NCBI GenBank assembly: GCA_022925895.1
Contig: JAKSYS010000707.1
Location: 1-31,716, forward strand
Direction of reading: 5' to 3'
DNA length: 31,716 bases
From: Fragilaria crotonensis
Lineage: Eukaryota > Bacillariophyta > Fragilariophyceae > Fragilariales > Fragilariaceae
Of this stretch, positions 1 to 10,996 are shown piece by piece. The position numbers and the translations under genes were made by a program. How positions within the stretch are numbered: position 1 is the stretch's first letter; every line of letters starts with the position of its first letter. The notes below the pieces were generated by a model that worked only from the letters and a program-made list of their open reading frames with translations, had not been told where the DNA came from and did not search any database.

Positions 1-246
1 GAACAGCCGAATAAATGTTAATGCATATTGAGAAGCTCATAAATGTTAATATGTGGGACAGCCTTTGCAACCTATTCTCATCAACCTTCAAGTACAAGAT
101 ACAAAACCCCCCTCACCCCACGCACACACTACACAATTCTTGCTCGGTTCAGGAGTGGTGTCATCCGGCATCACATGCATCACGGATCACGGCACACAAA
201 AATGAGCGGAAGAACAAGCTGGTGTCAACCTATTCTCACCTGCCTT
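1..246. other. left-edge flank with a short match to the duplicated module
   Basis: No gene is supported here; the overlapping short ORFs have no recognisable domain. The stretch from about 203 to 249 (agaacaagctggtgtcaacc and onward to ccttcta) closely resembles 3022-3057 in copy A of the segmental duplication. It may therefore be a third, partial copy of the module's left end, interrupted by the element that begins at about 250. Confidence 0.4.
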
Positions 247-249
247 CTA

Positions 250-2862
250 GTGTCTAGCCTCCCGGAGCCTTGGGGTTAATTAACCCCGTCAATTGCCTTA
301 ATTAACCCCGTCATTTTCGTACGTGTGCAAGACGCTTTTCTGTACATTTAATACCACGGGCCACAGAAAAAAGTGCTCCAATTGCAGTCATCTTTGTTGC
401 AAGATGACGATACTTAAGTGCATCCATTTGATCCATTTTCCTTTTCTTTGTTTTCAGTGGAAGTCACTGATGTGAAAGAAAAGCGCGATACTTCATCTTT
501 CATCCCCGATCAGTCTCTGACTAAAGGTATGCAAACTTGCGTAGAGTGTGGTAGAGGTTCTACGTAACTTCAAAACAGTTTTTTTTTGAAGTCCAAATTT
601 ATTCAACTCTGCAAAGCCAAATTGAGACCTTGAAAAAACATTACTGCGTGACCGGTGACCGACAACTTTTCGAAGTATCTGGCATCCTCACTCCTTAAGC
701 CGAGCGCTTCGAAATCATCTTCTGACTCTTAATTCAAAATCTGTCATAGCAGAGAATTTTTTTTTCAACGCTTGGTACAAATTCTACACGATTTCTGTGT
801 GGAAATTGTCCGTTGGGGTTCCTTTTTCCGATCAACCTATACTTGTGAATTCTTCAAGCAGGTCAAATGTCCTGAGTACTTCATCACCATAGAAGGTAAA
901 CTGAAGATGATGATCACCTCAGCTTTTTCTATATGTAGATGAGAATTATCTAAAACCGGGGATTCAAACCACCTACTCCTTCGTAGACTTTGGTATTTTT
1001 CTACGAGGATTCTTCTGCTTTTTTCTGGTTTGATGTCTTTCTCTAATTGATTGCTGTCACTTAAATATTGAACGCCCGACAAGTTTCATGTTTAGATACA
1101 ATACTTCAATGTATTTGACACACAATAGTCACCTTACTTTTGGTTGAATTTGACATGAGCGTAAACAAACCGCAGGCCAAAAGGAGTGTCAGAATAGTGA
1201 GTTTTATGTAGCATTGGGTATTATTTCTACTGCTAGTCTAAATCAGAAATGACAGGAAAAAATCAGAGGGTCAAGAAAATCGATGCAGAAAAACTCTTGT
1301 TTCTCGATGAAAAACAATATACAGATACTGGGCTTTGATGGCATGCACAATCATGGGGTCCTTGAGCCACTGCCCAAGTTTCTAGTGTCTAAACGCCCGA
1401 AATCTTTAATTAAAGATCGCTCACTGGTGAAATCTTTAATTAAAGATCAATTTCGACCCTTACTCAACTTCTTCATTTTTCGTTTTTGACAAAAATTAAG
1501 ACGGCCAAAGTGCTCTCCATTGAGTTAAACCCCGTGGGCCAAATGGGTGTTTCTTAGTTAGCGACAGTTCCTGGTTTATGCTTTAGAAAGGAAAACTAGA
1601 GCCCTTTCTTGGCGAGTTTTTAAGGTCAAAAAATAACACGTTTTCAGTACATGCCTACGCACTCTACACAAGGTCAGATCGTTTGAGGCCTTATTTGCCG
1701 CATTCTTTCATCATCGTCCACTCCAATTGACTCAAAACGGTCCGCAAGAAATGTCTTGGACGTTCTCTGAAGTGAAGGTATGTAACGGACGACTATCTCT
1801 AAGTTTCACTTCTTCGTGAGTTAGACACTGCAAATGAAGGTGATGTGGAACCATATTTTTTTGGTACATGCCCTACGGAGGCTACGTAAGATCATTTCAT
1901 TTGAGACCTCAATCAACGTATCGAATTCATCTTTTGCCCTGATGCATTGATTCAAATGGTGCTGAGCAACACTTGTCATGGAAGTTCTCTTGAGAGTAGG
2001 TTCCTATGGAGGCCAATCTCAAATGTTCATTCATTGCAGTGTTCTGGCGCTGACATTCTTGAGTGCAATGATGATCCGTTATATTTGTTGAACTCCAAAT
2101 TACTTCGAATCCTGAATTCTCACTACCTTTGCTCTGCTTAGACATGTCATGCTGACTTTGCCGCCAGCAGTCCCATCTGATGACGGAGAACATGATTCTT
2201 GTGCTTCTGTTTAGACAGAGGTGAGGTTGCAATCATTGCTGTTTGCGTGCAGTGGTTGTCGAGCAAGGAGCGAAGCACGATTGCAAAAAGCTTGAGTTGC
2301 TTGGTGACCCAAGCACTGGGACTGTCTGTCACCTGGGATCAAAGAGGAGGAAGGGAATTGCTAGTGGACAGTGCCCTGCCTTCTTTGTCTGTCTTTCAGG
2401 TCAACAATGCCAAGTCTGCCAGTTCTTCTTGTCAACATGGTCGTACTTCCTGTCCGATGAAAGCCTGTTTAGGACTGCACCACGAGAATGATGATTTTCT
2501 GGAAAAGCTAGACTTTCATACCCACCTAGCCTCCTGCCATGGTGAACAATCAATAGGTTCTAAATGTTACATTATGATCATTAGTGTAGATGTGTCAAGA
2601 TATTGATGACGGCAATCGGCCATTGTCAATGTCGAATTTCGTGTTGATGGTGGTATCGAACGTACATTGACCGTCTTGCAAAACGTACGAAATGGCCATC
2701 TTTAAATAAAGACAGATTTGTCTTTAATTAAAGATACCCCCGGCGTTTAGACACTAGTCGAACGGAAGATTTGCAAGTAGTTGCGAACAATTTTTGTGAT
2801 GTGCAAATACGGGTTAATTAACCCCATTTGGGGTTAATTAACCCCGTCGGGAGGCTAGACAC
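250..2862. mobile_element. outer inverted-repeat element, 2.6 kb, non-autonomous
   Basis: The ends are inverted copies beginning GTGTCTAGCCTCCCG, at 250-264 and, inverted, 2848-2862. Each end is flanked by TA, within a shared CTAG at 247-250 and 2862-2865, so the target duplication may be TA or CTAG. Behind each tip sit two copies of a palindrome with a TTAATTAA core: GGGGTTAATTAACCCC at 272-287 and a shortened copy near 297-306 on the left, and copies at about 2811-2824 and 2830-2845 on the right. The right arm is only about 100 bp because a related element is inserted at 1385-2754. No transposase is recognisable. The family is not assigned. Confidence 0.75.
1385..2754. mobile_element. inner inverted-repeat element nested in the outer one
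   Basis: The tips read GTGTCTAAACGCC at 1385-1397 and inverted at 2742-2754, flanked by TA within CTAG (1382-1385 and 2754-2757). As in the outer element, each end has two palindromes with an AATTAA-type core: ATCTTTAATTAAAGAT at 1402-1417 and 1432-1447 on the left, and near-copies at 2699-2713 and 2720-2735 on the right. The right subterminal region (about 2670-2698) resembles, inverted, the outer element's left subterminal region (about 310-345), including cgtacg and gcaagacg. The two are therefore diverged members of one family. The small ORFs inside (1927-2232 minus, 2199-2606 plus) match nothing I recognise and are not called as genes. Confidence 0.75.
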
Positions 2863-3324
2863 TAGTAGTAGTACTAGTACCAGGTAGTTCCCAAATTTTG
2901 TTTCCGACTGTGCACTGTGCATACGTCATTTCATTCAGAGATGAGCATACGCACGAATACGAGTTCGGAATGGCAGCTCCGGGTTCAGGGATCGTCATAA
3001 GCAGAAGAATTTGTCAACACAAGAACAAGCTGGTGTCAAACTATTCTCATATGCCTTCTACTGCAAGTTACGTTGGAATGTTCCTGAGCGAACCGGTGAG
3101 AAATGCGAACGCTTCAAAATTGCGAACACCAATCCACGTTCATTTCATTTTGCAGCAACTTATCTCATAATTTTGGAAAAGTTGTCGGGGATTTCTCTTC
3201 TAAACTATCGCCCCGGTCCGATCTTCTCCTAAGAGAACATTCTTTCTCGCATTTCGGTTGGGAACTTTTTGATTCGTTTCGTTGTGATTCTCGAGAACTT
3301 CAAACCTAACAAGCCACAGTCACC

Positions 3325-4216
3325 ATGAAGCTATTCATTCCATCTCTGTTCCTTGGATTCGTCGCGGCCATCGGCATTCTTGGGGACACAACCAATGCCC
3401 AGGAGAGTGACATCACCCCCGGTGGGATCACAACTGTCAAGCTTGATAAGGGAAGCATCAGAAGGGATGAAGACAAACAGCGTTTGCTAAAGGCGGCAAA
3501 AACTAGCCCTCCAACGCGCTCTCCAACGCGCCCTCCAACGCGCTCTCCAACGAGCCCTCCAACGCGCTCTCCAACGCGCTCTCCAACGAGCACTCCAACC
3601 AGCACTCAACGAGCACTCCAACCAGCACTCCAACGAGCACTCAACCAGCACTCAACGAGCGCTCCAACAAGCACTCCAACGAGCGCTCCAACGAGCACTC
3701 AACAACGAGCGCTCCAACGAGCACTCCAACGAGCGCTCAACAGGCACTCCAACGAGCACTCCAACAAGCACTCCAACGAGCACTCAACGAGCACTCAACG
3801 AGCACTCCAACGAGCGCTCCAACGAGCGCTCCAACGAGCACTCCAACGAGCACCCCAACGAGCACTCCAACGAGCGCTCCAACGACCACTCCATATCGTG
3901 CACCTGCCAGAATCCCCAGACTGTGTTGAGTTCTGTGTTAGCGTATTCGTCTACTGGGTGGGCTGGATGGTCCTGCCCAATTGTCAATGGCCAGTATACA
4001 AAAGTATTTGATTGCACGGTTACCGCTCTGGCTTCTCCTACTCCTGGTTTCCAAGCGCAATCGAAAACACTCTGGAAAGTTGGATCTATTGCTGGTGGTG
4101 TTACCTTTCCATCCTCCCCAAGCGGTTACACCTATAGTACAGGTGAAGAAGGATGTGTTGTGCAGGCAAAAACAGCAGGGTCTGCTCAGATTACCTTGAC
4201 TTGTTGCAGTCCGTAG
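3325..4216 (+). CDS. secreted PT-repeat protein, copy A (frameshifted)
   Basis: Function unknown; probably a secreted or cell-wall-associated protein. The ATG at 3325 (context caccATGaag) opens a clear signal peptide of about 25 residues ending TNAQ. An acidic/basic spacer follows, then a repeat of a 12-nt unit encoding (S/T/A)-P-T-(R/S). The C-terminal domain of about 105 residues begins near 3893 with a Cys-containing segment (SCTCQNPQTV), includes a GWAGWSCPIVNGQY motif, and ends in CCSP. The repeat is not in one frame: losses of single C residues (ctcaacg in place of ctccaacg) shift it into A-L-Q-R and H-S-N-E frames. Just before the last domain, copy A reads ctccata where copy B reads ctcccata. 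An intact protein would need several bases restored. PT-rich linkers are common in diatom secreted proteins, but the C-terminal domain is not one I can name. Confidence 0.6.
3507..3891 (+). repeat. 12-nt minisatellite (CTCCAACGAGCN) in the secreted protein gene, copy A
   Basis: About 30 tandem copies of a 12-nt unit, ctccaacgcgct early and ctccaacgagca or ctccaacgagcg later. Several units are 11 nt because one C is missing. All forward frames stay open: P-T-S/R, A-L-Q-R and H-S-N-E. This is why long spurious antisense and out-of-frame ORFs overlap it. Confidence 0.9.
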
Positions 4217-4589
4217 ATTAACAGTTGATGAATTCATGAATATGCGTTTATGTGAAGAGGCGGTGACCAGTGCAGAGTGCAGATTATACATACACATTAT
4301 TACATTTTTTTTATCATTTATGGATGCACAGCATTCCTTGCCTCGTAGAAACAGTCTACTCTACTACTATTAGTAGACACTAGTAGTAGAGTAGAGATAC
4401 GTTTAAAAGATACTACAGCTAGACTCGTTGTATTGCAGACGAAGAGTAGTAGGGAGTACAGTACTCGAGTACGAGTACTCCAGTATTCGTAGCACAAAAT
4501 CACAACGTCTTCACAAGAGCACAGCATGTCGCCACGAGAATCACTTAACATCGTTCCAACGAAAACCAAAACCACGCTTCTCACTGACC

Positions 4590-5840
4590 ATGTCATTAGC
4601 ACCATCAGTTCCAACCGTTCCTACCGCCCTTCTGGTATCATTCTTTGAGAAAGCCACCGAGGAATTGGTGTCACTGTCATGGGATAGTTCCAATTCATCT
4701 ATGACATTAAGCGACTTTAGGATTCTCATTTTGAAAACTCAACAATCGGCATTGTCCAGTGTGGTTCAGGATTATCAACAAAAGCCACCATCTTCCGCTT
4801 CCACTAATAATACAGATACAGATTCCGAAGAAGTCATTACGGTCGAACAAGTCCAGAACCAATTGCAAAGCTTGGAAACTCATGTGGATTATGCAACTCG
4901 ATTGGAACGACCGTTGCGGAACATGACCATGGCAGCTCGTCAAGCTTCGGCGCGACTGGTGTTGCAGCAGGCATTGAAAAATCAACAGCAACAGTCAGTT
5001 CGTTCCACAAAATTCTCATCCCCGCCATTGACAAGAACGGCAGTTCTGGATTTTTGTGGTCTCTGTCAAGCGGCTGTCCAGTTGGACGCCGTCCAGGAGT
5101 TTTTATCCTGTCGTTTTTCCAGTCCCATTGTTCGTGGCAACAATCATCCCACATTGCGTCTCTATGACACTGATGTCGTCGGAAAATTCGCTTTTCCACA
5201 TGAACGAATGCAGTATATTCAAAAATTGTTTTTTACAGCTTTGGGATATCATGCCGACACGGCCAATCAACAACTCCAAGGTCTCGTTGAAGGAGATGCC
5301 GAATTGGAACAGATCTTTACCGATACCATTCACCAACTTCGACAGGTACTTGCCGTGGCGACGATGCACATGCAGCAAGAAGAACTTAATGATTTTGAAC
5401 AAGGTGGTGTGACTCGGGTTGTGTCTGTGACGCATTCCAATTCCAACCATGATGATAACGAAATGCCCCAAACCATTGGTATGGTGCGTTCGGATCAAGA
5501 CAACAACGACAACAATGATGGCGAAGACAACGATATGACTGTCCGTATGGCACGGGATACTGCCGCCCTGGAACAAACATTGCTGGCACAATTGTTGCAG
5601 ATGGATTCGGACGAACGCACGTTGGTATTGGAACAAGCACGGGTGGCCCATGATGAGCTCATGGCAGCACTGTCCAATCTCACAACACCATCCGAACGTG
5701 TCGCGTACATGACCAGTTCGACGGCACTGTCCAAAGAGACTCGGAAACTACTATTATTGCATCAAATATGGCAAGGATTGTTGGACCGCAATGGAGGACA
5801 ACCACCAAAAATGGCATCTACGCGAGATCGAGATTATTAG
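4590..5840 (+). CDS. hypothetical protein, 416 residues, copy A (intact)
   Basis: I do not recognise this protein. The ATG at 4590 is chosen because the same methionine starts the copy B ORF; upstream in-frame codons to 4428 lack a good start and diverge between copies. The protein is mostly helical and rich in Q, L, A and D. Two blocks stand out: a central domain of about 115 residues (LTRTAVLDFCGLCQAAVQLD through FPHERMQYIQKLFFTALGY), and, after a low-complexity N/D-rich linker, a C-terminal helical block (RMARDTAALEQTLLAQLLQM to the end). No signal peptide or membrane segment is evident. It converges on the kinase gene remnant, with about 140 bp between stop codons. Conservation of the whole ORF in both copies supports it being a real gene. 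Confidence 0.8.
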   Translation: MSLAPSVPTVPTALLVSFFEKATEELVSLSWDSSNSSMTLSDFRILILKTQQSALSSVVQDYQQKPPSSASTNNTDTDSEEVITVEQVQNQLQSLETHVDYATRLERPLRNMTMAARQASARLVLQQALKNQQQQSVRSTKFSSPPLTRTAVLDFCGLCQAAVQLDAVQEFLSCRFSSPIVRGNNHPTLRLYDTDVVGKFAFPHERMQYIQKLFFTALGYHADTANQQLQGLVEGDAELEQIFTDTIHQLRQVLAVATMHMQQEELNDFEQGGVTRVVSVTHSNSNHDDNEMPQTIGMVRSDQDNNDNNDGEDNDMTVRMARDTAALEQTLLAQLLQMDSDERTLVLEQARVAHDELMAALSNLTTPSERVAYMTSSTALSKETRKLLLLHQIWQGLLDRNGGQPPKMASTRDRDY

Positions 5841-5983
5841 GCATTTCGATATTGGTATCATAATGTTGCGTAGAGTGCTGGATTATGAATTGCGTTGTGA
5901 AATTATGAGTCAATGCATTATCTGCGTATTGAACCTGACACTTAGCCTCACTGTTAATATCACACAGGCACATACTATCACGC

Positions 5984-6664
5984 TCATTTCCATAGCGACG
6001 TTCGTACCAAATCAACCACTCGTTCCGCATTCCTTTCCACTGATTCATCTCCTGGCAATATCAAATGATCAAAGGTAACGGGAGCAAATTCCCAATCAGA
6101 ATTGGTCTCATCCTGAATCGCTGTACCACTAGTGCCGGTACTTTTGATTGCACTGGTGCTGGTAAGCACGACGACCCTTGTAAAAATGACCCCGTCGTTG
6201 CTCGCGATGCGACGTTGAGCTTCATCCTCGGACATATCCACGAGAGCCCACAGGGCACGAGGAAATCGTTGGCGAAAGGCATGCCTCAAATGCGTATTGA
6301 CAAAGGAAAAGCTCACAATAATTGTTGTTGTTGGTATTGTTGATGGCAGTGCATCATGACCAGATTCGTATTGCTATACAAGCACTCGTTGTTGGTGGTG
6401 CTCTTGGTGTTTTGTCTGCACATGGGCACATGCCAATTCAGAAAATTCCAATCGCTGTGCCAAGGTTGGATACAACCCATTGGCAAAATTATCCTTCATC
6501 CATTGTGGTACGCAAACATCCAGATCGAGGGCTAGAACAACATTATCATTGCCGTAGGTAGCACAGCCCTCATCACCATCATCGTCCTCGATGATCCTGG
6601 CCTAGCTATTTTGGCACTGTTCATGAAGAAGTGCAGCGGCGCGTTCGGCCACAGTTGTCTTGCC
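5984..6664 (-). pseudogene. truncated P-loop kinase gene, copy A
   Basis: This is the 3' part of the gene found whole at 17214-18188. It keeps the C-terminal coding region ending SLWK. Homology stops at about 6664, inside the codons for the GKTT of Walker A, so the N-terminal presequence and most of the nucleotide-binding loop are gone. About 55 bp present in copy B (between ctggta and gcacgacg, near 17396-17450) is missing here and breaks the frame around 6166. Further small differences occur near 6200 and 6330. It cannot make a working kinase. Confidence 0.88.
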
Positions 6665-7417
6665 CAAGGTATGTGAACTTTTTGGTATTGCTGATGATAA
6701 TGATGATATGGGGAGACAAGTATCAGTTCCCTATACGAGTGATGCATATTATTTTCTCACGTTTCGCATGCTCGTTCCCGTCTATTCCACTACTAGGGCC
6801 TGCAAAGTCGGGGTACTTTCAGTGGATGCAAGATGAAGAGACTGGGGAGATGAAACCAGTGACACGACTCAGAAGAAGAATATCGAACGAAACCCAAACT
6901 ACTGGGATCGAGTCTTTGACAAGGACGACACGAAATAGGTTTGAGCATATCAACTACAGTAGCGTACTGTACGTTCTACAGAGTTTGTTCCCACCGCGAC
7001 CCTCAATTGTTGGTCATGTGGTGAAGACTCTGCTCTGCCGATGTATGGTGGCATTGTCTTTGCTACTGGTTGCATAGGCATTCGTTGCTTTTCCCATCGC
7101 ATCTGTCAAGCCTTGCAGGTGGAGGCGTTAGCATGACTATCAATCATATCCTATTATTTACTCTCCATGGTTTCATCGTCAATGCAGTCGTCTATAATGA
7201 TTAGTTGTGCTTCAATTAGTAGACCTGCATGTTCCGCTTCAAGTGTGGTATTTTCTTTTAGCAAGCGAGGGCTGAAGGGCATCTAATGTCTACAGTACCA
7301 TGAACATGGTGAGATGAGCCACTACAGAACTAGATGCTTACTATGCATCGTACGAAACCTTAACCTTTTTGGTGTTGACATCCATAATGCTTCGGACAAC
7401 TGACGACCGACGTACCG
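6665..7417. other. no gene recognised
   Basis: Sequence to the right of the duplication breakpoint. One plus-strand ORF (6631-7077) runs through the breakpoint; its right part (GYFQWMQDEETGEMKPVTRL) looks protein-like but matches no family I can name, and it has no start or context of its own. It could be a relict exon. Nothing else is supported. Confidence 0.4.
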
Positions 7418-7420
7418 TAA

Positions 7421-8111
7421 GAGCATGTCTTATCGTGGGGTACATCCCTGATTTTTCGATTTTTTTTCAAAAAAGCATTTCTTATGAGGGGGGGTACATC
7501 GAATTGGGGGGGGTCAGATGATGTACCTTTTTGATGACCTAGGGTCACATTTTCAAAATCTGACCCCCCCTCATGTACCCGGGGTCAGTACTGTATCATT
7601 GCTCCAGTGGGAATATACAGTGACCTTTTGTGGCTTTTCACTGCATGTTTAATACCACAAAACGTACAAATACCTGATCCTCGTGTTTTCGTCGAACGTT
7701 GGAGCAGTTGTGTACTCGGATTATGGGATATCTCAACAATTGCCCTGCAATCGAAACGCATCCTGCACTGTGATGACACCTCAAAAGGATGCACGCCCTC
7801 CCAGCATAGATATACAACTATCACTCCCCCCACTATTAAGTACAAGTAGGAGTCTCACAATCAGCATTGTGCGAATGCCAACAATGTTGGATACAATTAT
7901 CAACTTGCAGTGTATCAAATTGTGTGCACGTGTGCCCAGTGCCCACTCACGCCGTTCTCGCTCCGGTAATCGGAAAACTGCGCGGTGGTTCAGTACACAG
8001 TACTACAGTACACGATAAAGATTGCCAATTTTTCAATTTTTTTTGAAGGGTACATCGATGTACCCAGGGTACACAAGAGGGCCGGTGTACCCCCAACGAT
8101 AAGACATGCTC
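7421..8111. mobile_element. PIF/Harbinger-like non-autonomous element (691 bp)
   Basis: Perfect terminal inverted repeats GAGCATGTCTTATCGT at 7421-7436 and 8096-8111, continuing less perfectly with GGGGTACA. They are flanked by a direct TAA at 7418-7420 and 8112-8114. A 3-bp TWA target duplication is characteristic of the PIF/Harbinger superfamily. The subterminal parts are rich in GTACATC/GTACCC motifs and G-runs. No transposase ORF is present, so it would need a helper in trans. Confidence 0.82.
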
Positions 8112-8114
8112 TAA

Positions 8115-8774
8115 GGGTTCACCTCTTTCGGAGTACAGTCTACGCATACACAGTTATCCTGTGTAGTGTGTGTAGTAGCGTGTGGGATCGAGGACTGGAG
8201 AGTGCGCATCGGAACTTGCATGTTGCATCGTCGCACCCTTCCGCATATCCCATGACCATGATTGCCATTCGATTGGCCCGACGTCGCAGTGACTACAATA
8301 GTACTTTTGCCATTAATCGGTCTCTGCATCTGTTGATTAACTTCCTCCTCGCCATTGCAACGCAATCTATTGTGGCATCTGCTTGAGTGATCTGTCTTAC
8401 AGTGCATTGCACTGCGTTTTTGATTGGGAGAATTGTTTGGAGTTTGAATTTTTCCCACGTTGAGCCGGGCCTCACTTTATATGCTACCTGACGGCGCTTT
8501 ATATTTGTCAATGCTTGCGACATTTTTAGCTGCGCCTGCACTCTCGTACCGCGCCATGAAATCTACGTGATTAGTTTGGTAAGCCATGAAATCTGATGCT
8601 GTCACAGTCACAATATGAGCATACACGTTGCCAGGTGCGTAGCAGTAGAAATTTGTTTGGCGAGAATACATGTAAACATGTGTTTACTATATGTACGAAT
8701 ATTTTTTAATGTTCCGCATTGAACCAAAAAGTTCCGAAGCAAGGCCTTCAGAATGTTTGATAGCTTTTTTTCTT
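8115..8774. other. no gene recognised
   Basis: Intergenic sequence between two elements. Short ORFs on both strands (for example 8252-8386 plus and 8477-8671 minus) have no recognisable domain, signal or neighbour logic. A GTACTC-type palindromic motif occurs at about 8932-8942, just inside the next element. Confidence 0.4.
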
Positions 8775-9892
8775 CCCTTACGGTAGCGAAAAGTTGCGAT
8801 GAAAAACTGACCCCCCAACTTTTGTTTTAGAAAATGTCGTTTCCCCGGCCTTATCGTGAACATGTACAAATAAAGTTGTGTTTTCCGGGTCATTCTTTAT
8901 CCTAGTGTCGCATTTTATTCCATACTCGGAGTACTCCAGTATTCTTTCAGGCAATTCCACCGCACACCGTTATTGATGACTGCAGGGAATGCAGCCCCAT
9001 CCCGCATTTGTTACCCTCCATACTTATCTTGAGAACGACGACGACGACGAGTGGCAATAATGTACGATAGTTGTTTTGTTAGGATTAGCTAGAGTAGACG
9101 TAGTAGATCCTTAGTTTAGAACAAATATAAGCTTATACCATACATGGTAACATTTGAGGAAGCAGTTCTCGGAAAGCGTCGCCATCATGGCCGCTAGCGT
9201 CTAGTGTCGCAAGGAGTAGGGTCGCTAGTGTCGTCGTCGTCGACGACGACGTCAAGTGATGCCGTCGTCGCGAGTTTTCGTGTCGCTTGTGTCGTCGTCG
9301 TCGCGAGATTTAGTGTTGACGTCGCGAGCGTCGCTTGTGTCGTCGTCGACAACGTCCACTGTCGCCTTGTCGTTGTTAGTGTCGTCGTCGTCGTCGTCGC
9401 CAGGTCTATCATAGTGCCGTTGTCCTCGTCATGGTCGCCACTCTAGTCGCCGTCTTCGTCGTTGCGAGTGTCGCTCGTCCGCGTTGGAAACATCTAGTGT
9501 CGCCGCTTTCGCTTGTGTCGTTGTCGTGGCGAGGTTTCGTGTCGCCTCCTCGTCGTCGCTAGCGTCTCTAGTCGCCGTCGTCGTTCGTCGTCATCGCCGC
9601 GAGGTCAAGTGACACTGTCGTCGTCAGTGTTGCTCGTTGACGTCGACGACGAGCGACATTGCCGTCGCTAGTGTCGTCGTCGCGACTCGCGACGTCTGGT
9701 GCCGGGGTCGTCGTCGCTGGTGTTGTTCCACTTTATGATTCACTCGACTCGATGCTCTCAACTTTTCATCGAAAAGTTGAGATCGGTCCAACTTGGTTTT
9801 TCATGCAACTTTTCATCCATAAGGCCCCGGTGAACATGAAAAAAAAAGTTGGGGGGTCAGTTTTTCATCTCAACTTTTCGTTACCGTAAGGG
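8775..9892. mobile_element. long-TIR non-autonomous element with GTC-rich core (1.1 kb)
   Basis: The two ends are inverted copies over more than 50 bp with about two mismatches: CCCTTACGGTARCGAAAAG at 8775-8793 and inverted at 9874-9892, continuing through GATGAAAAACTGACCCCCC. A second, weaker inverted block (ccccggccttatcgtgaaca against tgttcaccggggccttatgg) lies just inside. I see no clear target-site duplication, so the exact ends are uncertain. The interior is largely a GTCGTC-rich degenerate repeat. Confidence 0.7.
9190..9720. repeat. degenerate GTC/GTGTCGC-rich array
   Basis: About 530 bp dominated by GTCGTC, CTAGTGTCGC and GACGTC motifs. It is tandem-like but without a fixed unit length. 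Open frames through it (for example 9194-9412 minus, Thr-rich, and 9204-9446 plus, Val/Ser-rich) are products of the low-complexity composition, not genes. Confidence 0.75.
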
Positions 9893-10355
9893 TGGGCCTC
9901 AATGAATACTTAGGGTGTGTGTATACAGCAAAAATTTTCAGAACTTGGATCCAAGTTTCGAAGTTCCCAACGGAATCTTGGGAAAGAAATCGTTGTGTTA
10001 TTTTTGTCCAGGTCCAGTGCCATGTATTCAGCAAAATTCAAACTTTGTATCCAAGTTGGAAACTCCCAAGTTTTCTTTCGAAGAAGACGAACGTGAGTAC
10101 TATCCGGACAGATGTTTTGTCCGAAGATTCGACATGCACTGCGTTCTTGACCACTATCACAACGAGGCACAACAGATGACGCACAATGCAGTCCTCGTCG
10201 TCGCCTCATCGCCTCGTCGTCTCGTTGAACCTGACATGAGTGCTGAGCAGCCACTTTGAAGAAGAGAAGACTTGCTTGTGGAATGACTTGCGTGAAGGAC
10301 TTCGCCCTGAGAAGTGTACGCTTCCTCCCTCATGTGGGACCATGGCACTCCCGGA

Positions 10356-10996
10356 CAGGCCACGGTGAAGTTATACTTTAACCATACTGCGCATTTGGAC
10401 TGCTGACAGTATGGGGTTTAATACTGCGACCTACGGGAAGTTAATATGTGGTAGGGTTATTCTTCAACTCGGAGTAGAAGTTAACCCCAGCAAATACTAC
10501 ATTTCGAGCGAGGGGAGTATTGAGTATTTTCTTGATCGTGCAGTTAGTTGCAGTATATACTGCATCAGTTCTTCACGGCTTGAACACGTGTTACACTTAA
10601 CAGTGTACAGAAACAATGACCAGAATCTGGAATGTCCGGCATATGACGGTTTTCTATTAGTGAAAATCCATCTAAAGTTCTCATCATTAATGACTTTGTG
10701 CCTAATGACCTGCTGTACCACTGCCAGTACGTACTCGTAATGTGTAAAGGTGTAATTGCACATGTCCCATCTGTGCAGTTAACTTCTAAGAAAGTTACTA
10801 CCACTCCTAAGTGGTCGTATTCTACTACGTGGTGTGGTAGTTAGTTGGTTAAGTATCTGAGATGCAGTAGTTAATAAGTTAACTGCAGCACTTGCAGTAG
10901 TTAGTTAGTATACTCCGCAAAATTTCGAAGCAGTTAGTCACTGCAGTTAACTAACTGCAGTTAACCACAGCAGTAGTAACTTATCACCGTGGCCTG
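10356..10996. mobile_element. 641-bp inverted-repeat element nested in the 2.9-kb element
   Basis: Inverted ends CAGGCCACGGTGA at 10356-10368 and 10984-10996, flanked by a direct GGA at 10353-10355 and 10997-10999. The interior has several gcagttaac/gttaactgc motifs, especially 10786-10795 and 10880-10970, able to form hairpins. A 3-bp duplication that is not TWA leaves the superfamily open. The overlapping ORFs show no domain. Confidence 0.7.

Larger units (their letters stand above)
2887..6664. repeat. segmental duplication, copy A
   Basis: This stretch matches 13340-17934 in the same orientation, about 10.5-11.3 kb away, and is near-identical over most of its length. It starts at ttcccaaattttgtttccga and stops inside the Walker A codons of the kinase gene, where tcttgccc is followed by unrelated sequence. 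It carries a secreted PT-repeat gene, a hypothetical gene and a truncated kinase gene. It lacks the two elements that interrupt copy B, so it preserves the pre-insertion sequence for at least the first of them. Confidence 0.92.

Noticed and set aside
1927-2606. ORFs of 101 and 135 residues inside the inner element as a possible transposase
   Set aside because: No DDE/DDD residues, helix-turn-helix or zinc-finger pattern is visible; they overlap each other on opposite strands and are short.
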